A stretch of DNA of 64,000 nt from an uncultured Prolixibacteraceae bacterium. Lineage in GTDB: Bacteria; Bacteroidota; Bacteroidia; Bacteroidales; Prolixibacteraceae. Position numbers and translations under genes: made by a program. The notes under the pieces are model-generated. The model saw nothing but the letters and a program-made list of their open reading frames with translations. It searched no databases and was not told where the DNA came from. The first letter of the stretch is position 1, and every line of letters begins with the position of its first letter. Positions 54,945 to 63,569 of the stretch are shown here, in pieces. The stretch lies in contig CALGIG010000010.1 of the NCBI GenBank assembly GCA_937915865.1, forward strand, positions 62,001 through 126,000. The letters are read 5' to 3'.

Positions 54945-57377
54945 TTATCTTTTTATAAGCCATATTTCCGCAACCTGCGATCCACGTTCACCTTCGCCTT
55001 TGTCTTCGGTGCCGCATGTCCAGGTAAACTGTACTTTCCCATCTTTCGTAATTTCTTTTGGCAGCTTGAATTCCCACATAGGTTTGGTTCCCATGCGGAT
55101 GTAATTGTGAATCATCACGCCATCGGCCATCAGTTTAATGCTTGAACGGAATCTACCGGTATAGGCAATTTTCAGGGTATATTCCGAATTTGGGTCCAGA
55201 TTGTCGTATTCCATCACCAGCGGAGTGTCGTACAAGGTATTAATCTGGTTCATCCAGGCCAACGGAGTAGTTTGACCTTCAAACCCTTTGGCTACAATTT
55301 CGTGAACCCAGTCAACTCCCGATAACCCAACGCCGAAGCTTACACGAGGTGATTCAAGGCTTCCGGGGTCTTCCTGCCATGTTTTTTGTGGCTTAATATG
55401 TTTCCATGCCGAAGTACTGCCAAAATTATCGTAAAATCCGCCAGGTCCTGGATCGGTGCGGTGCAGCATTTCATTTAAAGCAGTCAGTTTTTCCTGTTCG
55501 CTGTCCATTTTCTCAATCCGGTTGAGCTGATCGAGAATCCAAAGTGCATCATTAATCGGGACATCAATATTGTCGATGAAATTGCCGCGCCCTTCCATGG
55601 CGTGGTGTTTTTGCATGGTTAGCTGAGCTCCGAAACTACGGAACAACGAATCGGCCAACGCATAGCACCGTTCTTTCAACTCAGGCGAAACCGGTTTTTC
55701 GTGTGCCAGCATCAGTGTTTGCCTGGCCTGATAGATGGCAACCTTCGATCCCAGTGTTTTCGCATTTTCCAGAATGTTTCGGGCCTGGCGCTCCAGTTGT
55801 GTTTCGTATATCAGACGGCGTTGGATGTAGGCATCGTAATAGGCCCTGATCAGTCCACTTTGGAAACGCGGACTGCTGAGAACTCTGTCTGAAGCTGTTT
55901 TTTCCATATCCTGCCATTGCTGAAAAGTACGTTGCACCTGTTCGTTGGCAAGAAGCGGGCCCCTGAGGTTTTGCTCCAACGACATTAAGCCCTGACTAAC
56001 ACCTTCGGAATAATTTGGCCCGACAAAATAGCGGGCATAATCGCGCAAAGTTTCAATAACAGGTGTCTGTGGGTTCCAATCCTGACCCGTCCAAACGAAT
56101 TTGTTAACATCATCGTTGGTGCCTTCCGAATAACTGATGCTTCCCTGTGCTAAACCGGCATATTTGTTTTGGATGAACTTTTCATCTTCAGGGCGCGGAT
56201 TGATACACTCTCTTCCCAACGTCATGGCATAAGCCAAATCCCAGTTAGGAACCGGGTACTGGCAACTCAAACTATGTGTAATATCAGGATAAAGCCTGAT
56301 TGGAATGTTTGGTTTGATTAGCTTCCTCACTTCAGCAAGCGGGGTTCTGATCCATGGCCCATAAACAACGCCTCCAAGCCAGTCGTACTCACGGTTTACG
56401 TGCTCATAGAATTTTTTATACCATTCGTCCGATGGTTTGAAAACCTGAGGCGACACCCAGATTTTGGCGTTTGGGTGATATTTGTGCAAAACAACAGCTT
56501 CTTTGGCCAGCCAACCGAAAAGTACATCGGGTTCCAGGTCGCCTGGGTCGCCTCCCGGCACAAAAAGCGCATCGAGTTTGGGAAGTACGCTGAAAACTTT
56601 TTCGCGTTCGTCCAGTTCTTTTTTTATCGAATCGGCATTGGTGTAATCGCTACCCATGTTGGGGTACCACATCCACATATCCAGTCCGTATTCTTTGCAA
56701 ATTCGCGATTGCTCGGCAATCATTTTTATCGCCGGAAGTTTCATGTTCACACTGGTAAAATCGTCGTCGGTACGCGGGGGCATAATTTCGATGCTGTTTG
56801 CTCCAAATATAGCCAGGTCGCGAATGTATTGGTCGTATTGAGCCACTGTCCAGGCATCGTAAGCATTGGTTTTTGGCCGGTAACCCAGTTGATGGCCACG
56901 AATAGGATAGGTTGGGGTTGACGAAACACTGGTTTTTTGTGGTACCAGAATTTTGTTGGAATACATTTCGGATTTCCGAAGCAACCATCCAGCGCCATAC
57001 AATACGCCACGTTCGTCGTGCCCGGCAATTACAATAGTCTGGTTATCTGCCAGTATTACTTTAAACCCATCTTTCCCAGTTGGTGGTAATTGGGCAAGCG
57101 TTGATTTACTTTGGCCCGAAAGTTTATCCAACCGCGATTCAACTCCCACCCAAATTGTCAGCTTTGTTTTTGTAGAAGGCTTTTCTGCCACTTGTAAAAG
57201 CAGGTTGGTCCGCTTTTGAATTTCTTCTTTTAAAACCTGAACTGCTTTGCCGATCTGAGGATTTTTCTTTTCAGGATTAATAATCGTTGCTCCTGAAAAA
57301 TCAATTTGTTGTGCGATTCCTGAAAATGAAAAGCTTATCAATGTCAGGAATAAAATGATTCGATGTTTGGTATTCAT
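54945..57377 (-). CDS. secreted barrel protein with GH67/GH20-like N-terminal domain, unassigned
   Basis: 810 residues with a signal peptide (FSFSGIAQ). Residues about 25-150 look like the N-terminal alpha/beta domain of GH67/GH20-type enzymes (VVLKEEIQKRT-like helix, TIVIAGHDERGVLYGAGWLLR). A (beta/alpha) barrel follows with RDLAIFGANSIEIMPPRT, YGLDMWMWYPNMGS, LDALFVPGGDPGD. A helical region and a final jelly roll end it (FVPGGDPGD near 270; TWTCGTEDKG near 790). I do not place it in one GH family. It may act on glucuronic acid or hexosamine links by fold similarity. It is in one operon with GH109 and GH172. Confidence 0.7.
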   Translation of the reverse strand: MNTKHRIILFLTLISFSFSGIAQQIDFSGATIINPEKKNPQIGKAVQVLKEEIQKRTNLLLQVAEKPSTKTKLTIWVGVESRLDKLSGQSKSTLAQLPPTGKDGFKVILADNQTIVIAGHDERGVLYGAGWLLRKSEMYSNKILVPQKTSVSSTPTYPIRGHQLGYRPKTNAYDAWTVAQYDQYIRDLAIFGANSIEIMPPRTDDDFTSVNMKLPAIKMIAEQSRICKEYGLDMWMWYPNMGSDYTNADSIKKELDEREKVFSVLPKLDALFVPGGDPGDLEPDVLFGWLAKEAVVLHKYHPNAKIWVSPQVFKPSDEWYKKFYEHVNREYDWLGGVVYGPWIRTPLAEVRKLIKPNIPIRLYPDITHSLSCQYPVPNWDLAYAMTLGRECINPRPEDEKFIQNKYAGLAQGSISYSEGTNDDVNKFVWTGQDWNPQTPVIETLRDYARYFVGPNYSEGVSQGLMSLEQNLRGPLLANEQVQRTFQQWQDMEKTASDRVLSSPRFQSGLIRAYYDAYIQRRLIYETQLERQARNILENAKTLGSKVAIYQARQTLMLAHEKPVSPELKERCYALADSLFRSFGAQLTMQKHHAMEGRGNFIDNIDVPINDALWILDQLNRIEKMDSEQEKLTALNEMLHRTDPGPGGFYDNFGSTSAWKHIKPQKTWQEDPGSLESPRVSFGVGLSGVDWVHEIVAKGFEGQTTPLAWMNQINTLYDTPLVMEYDNLDPNSEYTLKIAYTGRFRSSIKLMADGVMIHNYIRMGTKPMWEFKLPKEITKDGKVQFTWTCGTEDKGEGERGSQVAEIWLIKR

Positions 57378-57548
57378 TGGTATGTTGGTTAAATTTTAAA
57401 GTTAGAAGTGCCTAAAGTTCGAAGTAGAAAATGCCTGGTTGTTAAATTGCTTAATTGTTGAATTGTTACTTTAACGATTTATCCATTTAACCATTTATTG
57501 TCATTCTCAAATTTTCAGATCTTCAAATCTAAAGTTCTGCACTGTTTA

Positions 57549-58964
57549 CTATTTTCTAATGCCTGTAGTACCGCCACCTTTCAGAGTCAGTTCAACAGGA
57601 GCATTGTTTTTCCATGAGCCACGTGTGAAATCGGGCACATCCACCGAATTGGAACGGTTGTTCAGCGATATTTCGCTCAATGGGGCAATGCTGCTCCAAA
57701 GGGCTGCGTCGTACACATCCTGATCAAGCGGAAGTCCGTTGCGCAAACAATCGATCAATCGCCAGTCCATCATAAAATCCATTCCTCCATGACCTCCAAC
57801 TTTCCTGGCCATTTCGCCAATAAGTTTCACGATTTCGGGTGTATATTTTTCTTCGATTTCTTTCATCTCGTCTTCTTTCATCCACTCGTGGCTGGTTGAG
57901 ATACGGCCAGGTTCTGGATATTTTTGGGCGATTCCTTTGTTACCGCTCACAACATGGAGGCGCGAGTAGGGACGGGTAGACGTAACGTCGTGCTGGATGA
58001 GAATGGTTTTCCCCCTGACTGTTCGCACATGCGTAGTATTCATGTTCCCACGAAATTTATGTCCTGCAAATTCCCGGTAAAACTCGTCCGTCGACGCCAG
58101 ATTGTCGGCCATTTTGGCCATCTGGAAATCGTTGGTCGACATGGAACTGAGGTAGTCCATCCGGTCGCCCCGGTTAATATTCAGGATTTGACATATCGGA
58201 CCAAGCCCATGTGTTGGATATAAATTTCCGTTGCGTTGCATGTTTTCGCGCAGACGCCACATTTCGGTATACTTTGTTTTGCTGAAATTTCCTTCGAGCA
58301 GATCGTGTAAATAGGCGCCTTCAACGTGCACTATTTCGCCGAAAAATCCTTGCCGGGCCATATTCAGGGTAAGTAATTCGAAAAAGTCGTAACAGCAGTT
58401 TTCGAGCATCATAAAATGCTTGCGGGTACGTTCGGCCGTTTCAACCAGCTGCCAGCATTCGTCGAGGGTTTTGGCTGCCGGAACTTCAGAAACTGCATGT
58501 TTCCCGCATTCCATTGCATAAACGGCCATTGGGGTGTGCCATGCCCAGGGGGTGGTAATGTATATTAAATCGATGTCGGGATTCTGGCACATATCTTTCC
58601 AGGCATCTTTTGAGCCTGTATAGGCTTTGGCTCGCGGCGAACCTTTTCCTTCCAGAATTTTCTGGCATTTCTCAATCCGGTCGGGCAATACGTCACACAG
58701 TGCAACTATTTCGGCGCCATCGATATGCGACATGCGTTCAACGGCTCCTGGTCCGCGATTGCCTAACCCGATGTGCCCAATGCGCACCTTTTCGAGTTTT
58801 GGAGCGGCATAACCACTCATATTGAATTTTTGCCTGCTATCTGGCTTTTTTTCTTCTTTAAAACTGTTTATTCTGAATGTATTTCCGGTAACCGAAAATC
58901 CGGAAGCGATTAATCCACCACTTACAAATGTTTGTTTGAGAAAATTACGCCGGTTTGAAGTCAT
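57549..58964 (-). CDS. GH109-like Gfo/Idh/MocA oxidoreductase, Tat-exported
   Basis: 471 residues. A twin-arginine signal (SNRRNFLKQTFVSGG) leads to a Rossmann fold with IGHIGLGNRGPGAV. The combination TTPWAWHTPMAVYAME, SEVPAA in place of EKP, and LENCCYDFFELLTLNMARQG is characteristic of GH109 enzymes, whose described members remove terminal alpha-N-acetylgalactosamine with bound NAD by an oxidation-elimination route. The other oxidoreductase in the window keeps EKP and is distinct. Whether this enzyme's substrate is alpha-GalNAc here is unproven, but GalNAc side chains would suit an alpha-mannose core. Confidence 0.88.
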   Translation of the reverse strand: MTSNRRNFLKQTFVSGGLIASGFSVTGNTFRINSFKEEKKPDSRQKFNMSGYAAPKLEKVRIGHIGLGNRGPGAVERMSHIDGAEIVALCDVLPDRIEKCQKILEGKGSPRAKAYTGSKDAWKDMCQNPDIDLIYITTPWAWHTPMAVYAMECGKHAVSEVPAAKTLDECWQLVETAERTRKHFMMLENCCYDFFELLTLNMARQGFFGEIVHVEGAYLHDLLEGNFSKTKYTEMWRLRENMQRNGNLYPTHGLGPICQILNINRGDRMDYLSSMSTNDFQMAKMADNLASTDEFYREFAGHKFRGNMNTTHVRTVRGKTILIQHDVTSTRPYSRLHVVSGNKGIAQKYPEPGRISTSHEWMKEDEMKEIEEKYTPEIVKLIGEMARKVGGHGGMDFMMDWRLIDCLRNGLPLDQDVYDAALWSSIAPLSEISLNNRSNSVDVPDFTRGSWKNNAPVELTLKGGGTTGIRK

Positions 58965-59013
58965 AATAGTATAGTTTAGGTTGTGAGGTTTATAAAGTTA
59001 AGTTTTTCCTGAA

Positions 59014-59868
59014 TTAATTGTGCAATTTCTTCGAACGCAGGTATTTCAGGATTTTTTCGGGTTCATCGGTTTGTATGATGTTTGCATTGTAGCGCGTCAG
59101 TTTATTGAGCGCTTCTTCTGTTTTTCCGGCGCGGATTTCAACATCGGCTTTGTCGAGCGCATTGATCCATATTCTCGCATTTTTATCCCGGATCATCTTT
59201 GTGACCTCGGGTGTGTAAAAAGTTTCGTCGATGTGAATGGCTTGCGGATTGAACCGGACTAATGCTGAATCGGCTTCGTGATATGAATGGGCACGTGGCA
59301 TGAGTAATGCAGTTGGATCGAGCGACCTGACTTTTTTCAGCGATTCGTAATCGTCGTCGAAGTAGAAGACCTGGTTTTGTGTTTTCGTCTTTTTTACCAC
59401 ATCGGTAACCGGTTTCAGGTAACTGGTTTTTATGTCAATGTCGACCATGATTTTGCCTTTGGCTACATTCAAAAAATCCTCGAAAGTTGGTATTGTTTCG
59501 TTGGTGAGGGTTCCATCGGGCATTTTCAGCCTGAATTTTTTCAGTTCGGCCAATGTGTAATTTTCTGGATTGCCTTTGCCATTGGTGGTGCGGTCTATTT
59601 TGCCATCGTGCATAAGTACTACAACGCTGTCTTTTGTAACTTTCACATCAGTTTCGGCAATGTCAACGCCCAACTCAATGGCATGTTTTAGTGCTGAAAT
59701 GGAATTTTCGGGATAACCATTGTGTGCCGACCGATGGGCCGCAACTAACAGGTATTTCGATTTCGGATTGTGAAATTCTGAAAGAATTTTGTCGAGTTTG
59801 TTTCCCTGACTGAATGACATCAGGAAAAGCAGGACGATGGTTGAAAGTGCTATTGGAGTATGTTTCAT
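59014..59868 (-). CDS. secreted glycerophosphodiester phosphodiesterase family protein (GDPD)
   Basis: 284 residues with a signal peptide (LFLMSFSQG). VAAHRSAHNGYPENS gives the first His-Arg pair, where the usual HRG reads HRS. IAETDVKVTKDS carries the metal acids and LMHDGKIDRTTNGKG the second His, in the normal His-Asp form. TIM-barrel GDPD fold. It is a paralogue of the plus-strand gene at 10.6 kb and, like it, lies next to a GH28 gene, which suggests that the GDPD/GH28 pair is a functional unit. Confidence 0.88.
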   Translation of the reverse strand: MKHTPIALSTIVLLFLMSFSQGNKLDKILSEFHNPKSKYLLVAAHRSAHNGYPENSISALKHAIELGVDIAETDVKVTKDSVVVLMHDGKIDRTTNGKGNPENYTLAELKKFRLKMPDGTLTNETIPTFEDFLNVAKGKIMVDIDIKTSYLKPVTDVVKKTKTQNQVFYFDDDYESLKKVRSLDPTALLMPRAHSYHEADSALVRFNPQAIHIDETFYTPEVTKMIRDKNARIWINALDKADVEIRAGKTEEALNKLTRYNANIIQTDEPEKILKYLRSKKLHN

Positions 59869-59882
59869 AGTTATGTATTTAG

Positions 59883-59913
59883 TCCCTCCCTAACCGTCTC
59901 CGAAAGGGAGGGA
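59883..59913. repeat. short G/C inverted repeat before the GDPD gene
   Basis: TCCCTCCC at 59883-59890 against GGGAGGGA at 59906-59913, loop 15, in the gap between the GH28 stop and the GDPD start. It is probably a REP-like intergenic hairpin. No T-run follows in either direction. Confidence 0.5.
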
Positions 59914-59947
59914 ACCAGAGTTGCATGTTGTATATTAATATTTATTT

Positions 59948-61534
59948 TCACTTTAAATTTCCGAATTCAACGACAGTTGCCTGTGAATTATCCGAAGTGA
60001 ATACGTTTTGCGTGTTTGTTAGCGTATTACCGATTAGCTTTATGTTTTTGTTTTCTGTGCCTTTGAGGTAAACCAACGCATTTGTACTTCCTTTTACAGC
60101 GCAGTTGCTAATTTGAATATTATCAGACTTTTCAAGGCATATCGAAGCTTTGCTCCCTTGTGTACAAGTGGCTGAAACATTGTTCAAAACAGCATCGATC
60201 ACATCGGATAAAACGAGAGCTGGTCGCAGGTCTGAGTCTCTGGTTTTCAACTGAATGTCGTTAAACTGTATATTCTCCGCATGACGGATAAAAAATCCAT
60301 ACGATGACAAAGCTCCAAACATATCGTATTCGGGATACGACTTTTCTTTTTCAGGTATTTCACGTTCGAAATCCTGAATAGCGCCGCCTCCTTTAAATTC
60401 AATGCTAATGTTTTGCAAACGGATATCTTTCACCTGGTAACCGGGTATTCCCGTTACAGAACAACCAATATCGTTTGCCCCGGTTGCTATTATATTACTA
60501 ATGGTAATATCATGAAAAGTTCCAGGTTTGTCGATTTTTTGATTCTCGAAATAGGGACGGGCTCGGTTTCCCAGTTTCAGGAAAATTGGACAATCGGGGC
60601 CGTCGATGCGGATGTTGTTGATGAGAACAGCCTGTATTTCGCCACCATCAACCGATTCGAGCGCAATTCCGGTGTGTCCGTTGGGCGTTCCGCCAATCGA
60701 TTTACCGGTAACTTTTGACGGTCTGATAACAATGTTAGAGATGGTTACATCTTTAAATCCTGATACCGACTCAGTTCCCATTTTCAAGGCGTTGCAATGG
60801 CTGCTTAAAATACAATTGGTAACTACAACGTTTTCGTTCGGTTTGCCCGAGGTTGTTTTCATTGTAATTCCATCGTCGTCGGTATCGCCGATGCAGTCAG
60901 AAATGCGTACATCCTTGCAGCCGTCAATATCAATCATATCGTTGTTTTTGTTGCAATGGTTGAAAACATCGATGTTGTGAACATACAGGTTTTCACAGGC
61001 CAGGTAATGCTGCATCCACAATGCAGAGTTTCGAAGTTTCATTCCTTCAATGCGAATATTTTTACACAAAACCATCCAGAAAACGTAAGGCCGAACAGAA
61101 TAGGAATCGCGTTTTTTGCTATCGGTTACCCGGAAATGTTCGCCCTGCCCGTTGATGGTTCCTTCGCCCTCAATGGCAATATCGGTGCAGTTTTCGGCGT
61201 ATATAAGGGCTCGCTTGATGCTCCCTTTCCGGTAATAAATATAGTCGGGCGAATTTTCAGGATAGTCTTTCAAATGCGGACTTCCATACAGTGTTGCTCC
61301 CTTTTCAAAATGGATGGTGACATTACTTCGAAGATATAGAGTACCAGTTTTGTAGTTTCCTGCCGGCACAACAACCTTTCCACCTGTTTTTGCGCATTCG
61401 TTAATGGCTTTCTGGAAAGCCTGTGTACTTAATTTAGAGGTGTCGGGAATAGCTCCAAAGTCGGTTACTTTAAACTCTCTGGCCTGTAAAAAACTGACAG
61501 AAAAGAGGAATAAGATAAAAATTATGTGTCTCAT
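59948..61534 (-). CDS. secreted GH28 family (polygalacturonase-like) beta-helix protein
   Basis: 528 residues with a signal peptide (LFSVSFLQA). Right-handed beta-helix of GH28: VTDFGAIPDTSKLSTQ, KNNDMIDIDGCKDVRISDC and DTDDDGITMKTTSG give the three acid positions. The GHG motif is replaced by GTESVSG, as in the other GH28 here. It shares with that paralogue the same motif order but is clearly diverged. Adjacent to a GDPD gene, as is its plus-strand counterpart. The glycoside cleaved is uncertain: galacturonate by family, but pectin genes are otherwise lacking. Confidence 0.9.
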   Translation of the reverse strand: MRHIIFILFLFSVSFLQAREFKVTDFGAIPDTSKLSTQAFQKAINECAKTGGKVVVPAGNYKTGTLYLRSNVTIHFEKGATLYGSPHLKDYPENSPDYIYYRKGSIKRALIYAENCTDIAIEGEGTINGQGEHFRVTDSKKRDSYSVRPYVFWMVLCKNIRIEGMKLRNSALWMQHYLACENLYVHNIDVFNHCNKNNDMIDIDGCKDVRISDCIGDTDDDGITMKTTSGKPNENVVVTNCILSSHCNALKMGTESVSGFKDVTISNIVIRPSKVTGKSIGGTPNGHTGIALESVDGGEIQAVLINNIRIDGPDCPIFLKLGNRARPYFENQKIDKPGTFHDITISNIIATGANDIGCSVTGIPGYQVKDIRLQNISIEFKGGGAIQDFEREIPEKEKSYPEYDMFGALSSYGFFIRHAENIQFNDIQLKTRDSDLRPALVLSDVIDAVLNNVSATCTQGSKASICLEKSDNIQISNCAVKGSTNALVYLKGTENKNIKLIGNTLTNTQNVFTSDNSQATVVEFGNLK

Positions 61535-61558
61535 AAATTAAAATTTTAAGGCCCCGGA

Positions 61559-61594
61559 CAAACCTTCCCGCCTTGGGCAAAGTGAGAAGGTTTG
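61559..61594. other. stem-loop upstream of the GH28 gene
   Basis: CAAACCTTC at 61559-61567 against GAAGGTTTG at 61586-61594. It lies 24 bp upstream of the GH28 start in the minus-strand direction, and so in its leader or promoter region. Either a terminator remnant of the upstream gene or a regulatory hairpin. Confidence 0.35.
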
Positions 61595-61726
61595 CAGTGG
61601 TTCACTATATTTTTATTTTAAAGAACGAGTTTTTTACGTTTTCATGTTTTACAGAAGCTGTCCTCCAAAACAGAGAATTCTGGAATGTGTGTTATCGCTA
61701 GTAAAGCGATGCGATCTGTCATTTAA

Positions 61727-61761
61727 GAGATTGCTTCAGTCATTCCTTCTTCTCAATAACG
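61727..61761. repeat. diverged intergenic repeat (GAGATTGCTTC type)
   Basis: GAGATTGCTTCAGTCATTCC and the following CTTCTTCTCAATAACG resemble the widespread intergenic repeat found in many bacterial genomes with the words GAGATTGCTTC and CTCGCAATGAC. Here it is diverged. It sits in the 275-bp gap between the GH38/57-like and GH28 genes; nothing else is seen there. Confidence 0.45.
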
Positions 61762-61809
61762 TTCTGATAGACTTTTTGAAAACCTTATTGCAAAGGTTCC
61801 GGGATTTCA

Positions 61810-63567
61810 TCAAAACGCCTCGGGCATTACTTTTTCGTAAAGCAACTTGTTATCTGAAATGCTGACGTTGAATAATGGCCAGGTATTCAGTCTGTTCCCA
61901 AGTTCAAGGCCTTTATTCACATCTCCTTTGACGATGTAAAAACACATATTCATTTCTTTGTTGTCTTCGTTCAGTTCTTCCCTGAAAACCAGTTTTTTCT
62001 CTTTCATTTTCCAGGTTGCTGCCAAATGCTCTACCGAACAGTCTTTAACTAAACTATAACCGTTTCCGAGGTAAATAAATCCATTTGAAAGAGCAAAGGC
62101 CGGATCGTGTTTCAAATCGGTTGGGATTTGAACTGCAACATCTTCGCCGGCGCCAGCCGAATAAAACAAGCCATCGGAAGCCGTGTCGAAAACAATTTCA
62201 ACGGCGCCATCGGCAGGGCGTTCGCATTTTAAATTGAGCCGGTAAAGGTTGTCGTTTAATTTAACAATGCTGCTTACCGTCTGGCCGGCTCTCACAGCAA
62301 CCGGAACAGGAGAGAAGCTACCGACGCCCTGGTCATATTTTTTGTTATCAACTGTTTCAACCTTACCGGTTTTTGTGTCTATGCGGTAATTTGTATTTGG
62401 TGTGAAGGCAAGTATTCCTTTTAGTTTATCCATGATTTGAGCTAGAATTTTTTTTGCGTTGGCCACTTCGCTGGCGGTGTATTGAACTTCAACCAGCCAC
62501 GGAGTCCATCCGCTTGAGTCCGAAACTTCTGAAAATAACAAGTGTCGCCATGCCTGTTCGAGTAATTCCTTTAACTCGGTTACATCTGCGCCTTTTAACG
62601 CGGCGTAGTCAATCAGTTTTTCGTACATTAACACCAAACTGCGTAACTGGTAACACAATGCACGGGTAATACCATCGGTTTCAACGCCGCTTCGCTGGCG
62701 TCCCATCCACATGAAAGGCCCGCAAACCGACATATTCCATGTGCCTTCAGGAACAAAAGGGTAATTCGGAATTTGATAACCTTTCAGGTTTTTAATTTTG
62801 TTGGCCAGTTCGGTCATTGTTACGAATTTGTAGCCTTCTTTTTCCAGACGCTTAAAATTGTCGATACTTTCTTTTTCCTGGGCTGGCACACGATAGAAAT
62901 TGCTGCGATAGTCGAGCGAATTAAAAACTTCGCCATCGTCGAGAAAAGCATAAGCCCAGGTTAATCCGTCCAGATTTTTTTTGCTGTCAATCAACCCCAA
63001 AATCTGATCGTTTCCGTATTTGATATTTACCAGCGGCAATGTTTCGCTGCGGTAATAACTGTGCGGATCGGAACTGGTTGCAATCAAATCGTATTTGCCT
63101 TTCAAAACGCTTGCATACGCCGGAGTCCATTGTATTTCCTGCCCGAAGAAAACGCGCGAACGTTTTAATCCGTTCTTCTCCAGAATTTTGTCGTTGATTT
63201 CAATCGACTTTTGTAAATCGAGCGCCGGGTAACCAATAAAAAACTGGTCGGAATAGTGGGCGATTACCAACTCAATTTGCCCGCGATTAACCAGTTTCTT
63301 CAACAGCGCCAGTACTTCGGGATGTTCCTCGGCAAATACCTCTATGGCGTATCCCTGAATTTCGATGTCGGATTTGTACTGCGGATTTTTTTCGAAAAAT
63401 TGCAGAACAGGGTAAACCGATTCCTGGATAATCCTGCGTTCAATTTTATAATCGCCGGCTACATATTGCAGGTTGAAATGAAACATGCCGATGGCATATT
63501 TTTCTTCAGCTTTAGCCAGAAAACAGGTCAGCAAGATTAAAATCAAGGTTTGAAAAATTCTTTGCAT
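61810..63567 (-). CDS. secreted GH38/GH57-like beta/alpha-barrel protein, unassigned
   Basis: 585 residues with a signal peptide (LLTCFLAKA). The N-terminal half reads like the seven-stranded barrel of GH57/GH38-type enzymes: IGMFHFNLQYVAGD, then IIQESVYPVLQFFEKNP, a strand-helix ending EVLALLKKLVNRGQIELVIAHYSDQF, and VFFGQEIQWTPAYASVLK. The His-x-Asp pair of GH38 reads HFN, so a typical zinc site is not obvious. The second half is helical (YQLRSLVLMYEKLID) and then beta-rich, like the GH38 tail. I assign no reaction; an alpha-mannosidase-like role is plausible from context only. Confidence 0.7.
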   Translation of the reverse strand: MQRIFQTLILILLTCFLAKAEEKYAIGMFHFNLQYVAGDYKIERRIIQESVYPVLQFFEKNPQYKSDIEIQGYAIEVFAEEHPEVLALLKKLVNRGQIELVIAHYSDQFFIGYPALDLQKSIEINDKILEKNGLKRSRVFFGQEIQWTPAYASVLKGKYDLIATSSDPHSYYRSETLPLVNIKYGNDQILGLIDSKKNLDGLTWAYAFLDDGEVFNSLDYRSNFYRVPAQEKESIDNFKRLEKEGYKFVTMTELANKIKNLKGYQIPNYPFVPEGTWNMSVCGPFMWMGRQRSGVETDGITRALCYQLRSLVLMYEKLIDYAALKGADVTELKELLEQAWRHLLFSEVSDSSGWTPWLVEVQYTASEVANAKKILAQIMDKLKGILAFTPNTNYRIDTKTGKVETVDNKKYDQGVGSFSPVPVAVRAGQTVSSIVKLNDNLYRLNLKCERPADGAVEIVFDTASDGLFYSAGAGEDVAVQIPTDLKHDPAFALSNGFIYLGNGYSLVKDCSVEHLAATWKMKEKKLVFREELNEDNKEMNMCFYIVKGDVNKGLELGNRLNTWPLFNVSISDNKLLYEKVMPEAF

Positions 63568-63569
63568 GT

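Noticed and set aside
56400..56921. 173-codon open frame on the plus strand
   Set aside because: It is antisense to the GH67-like gene, whose frame is supported by signal peptide and domain pattern.
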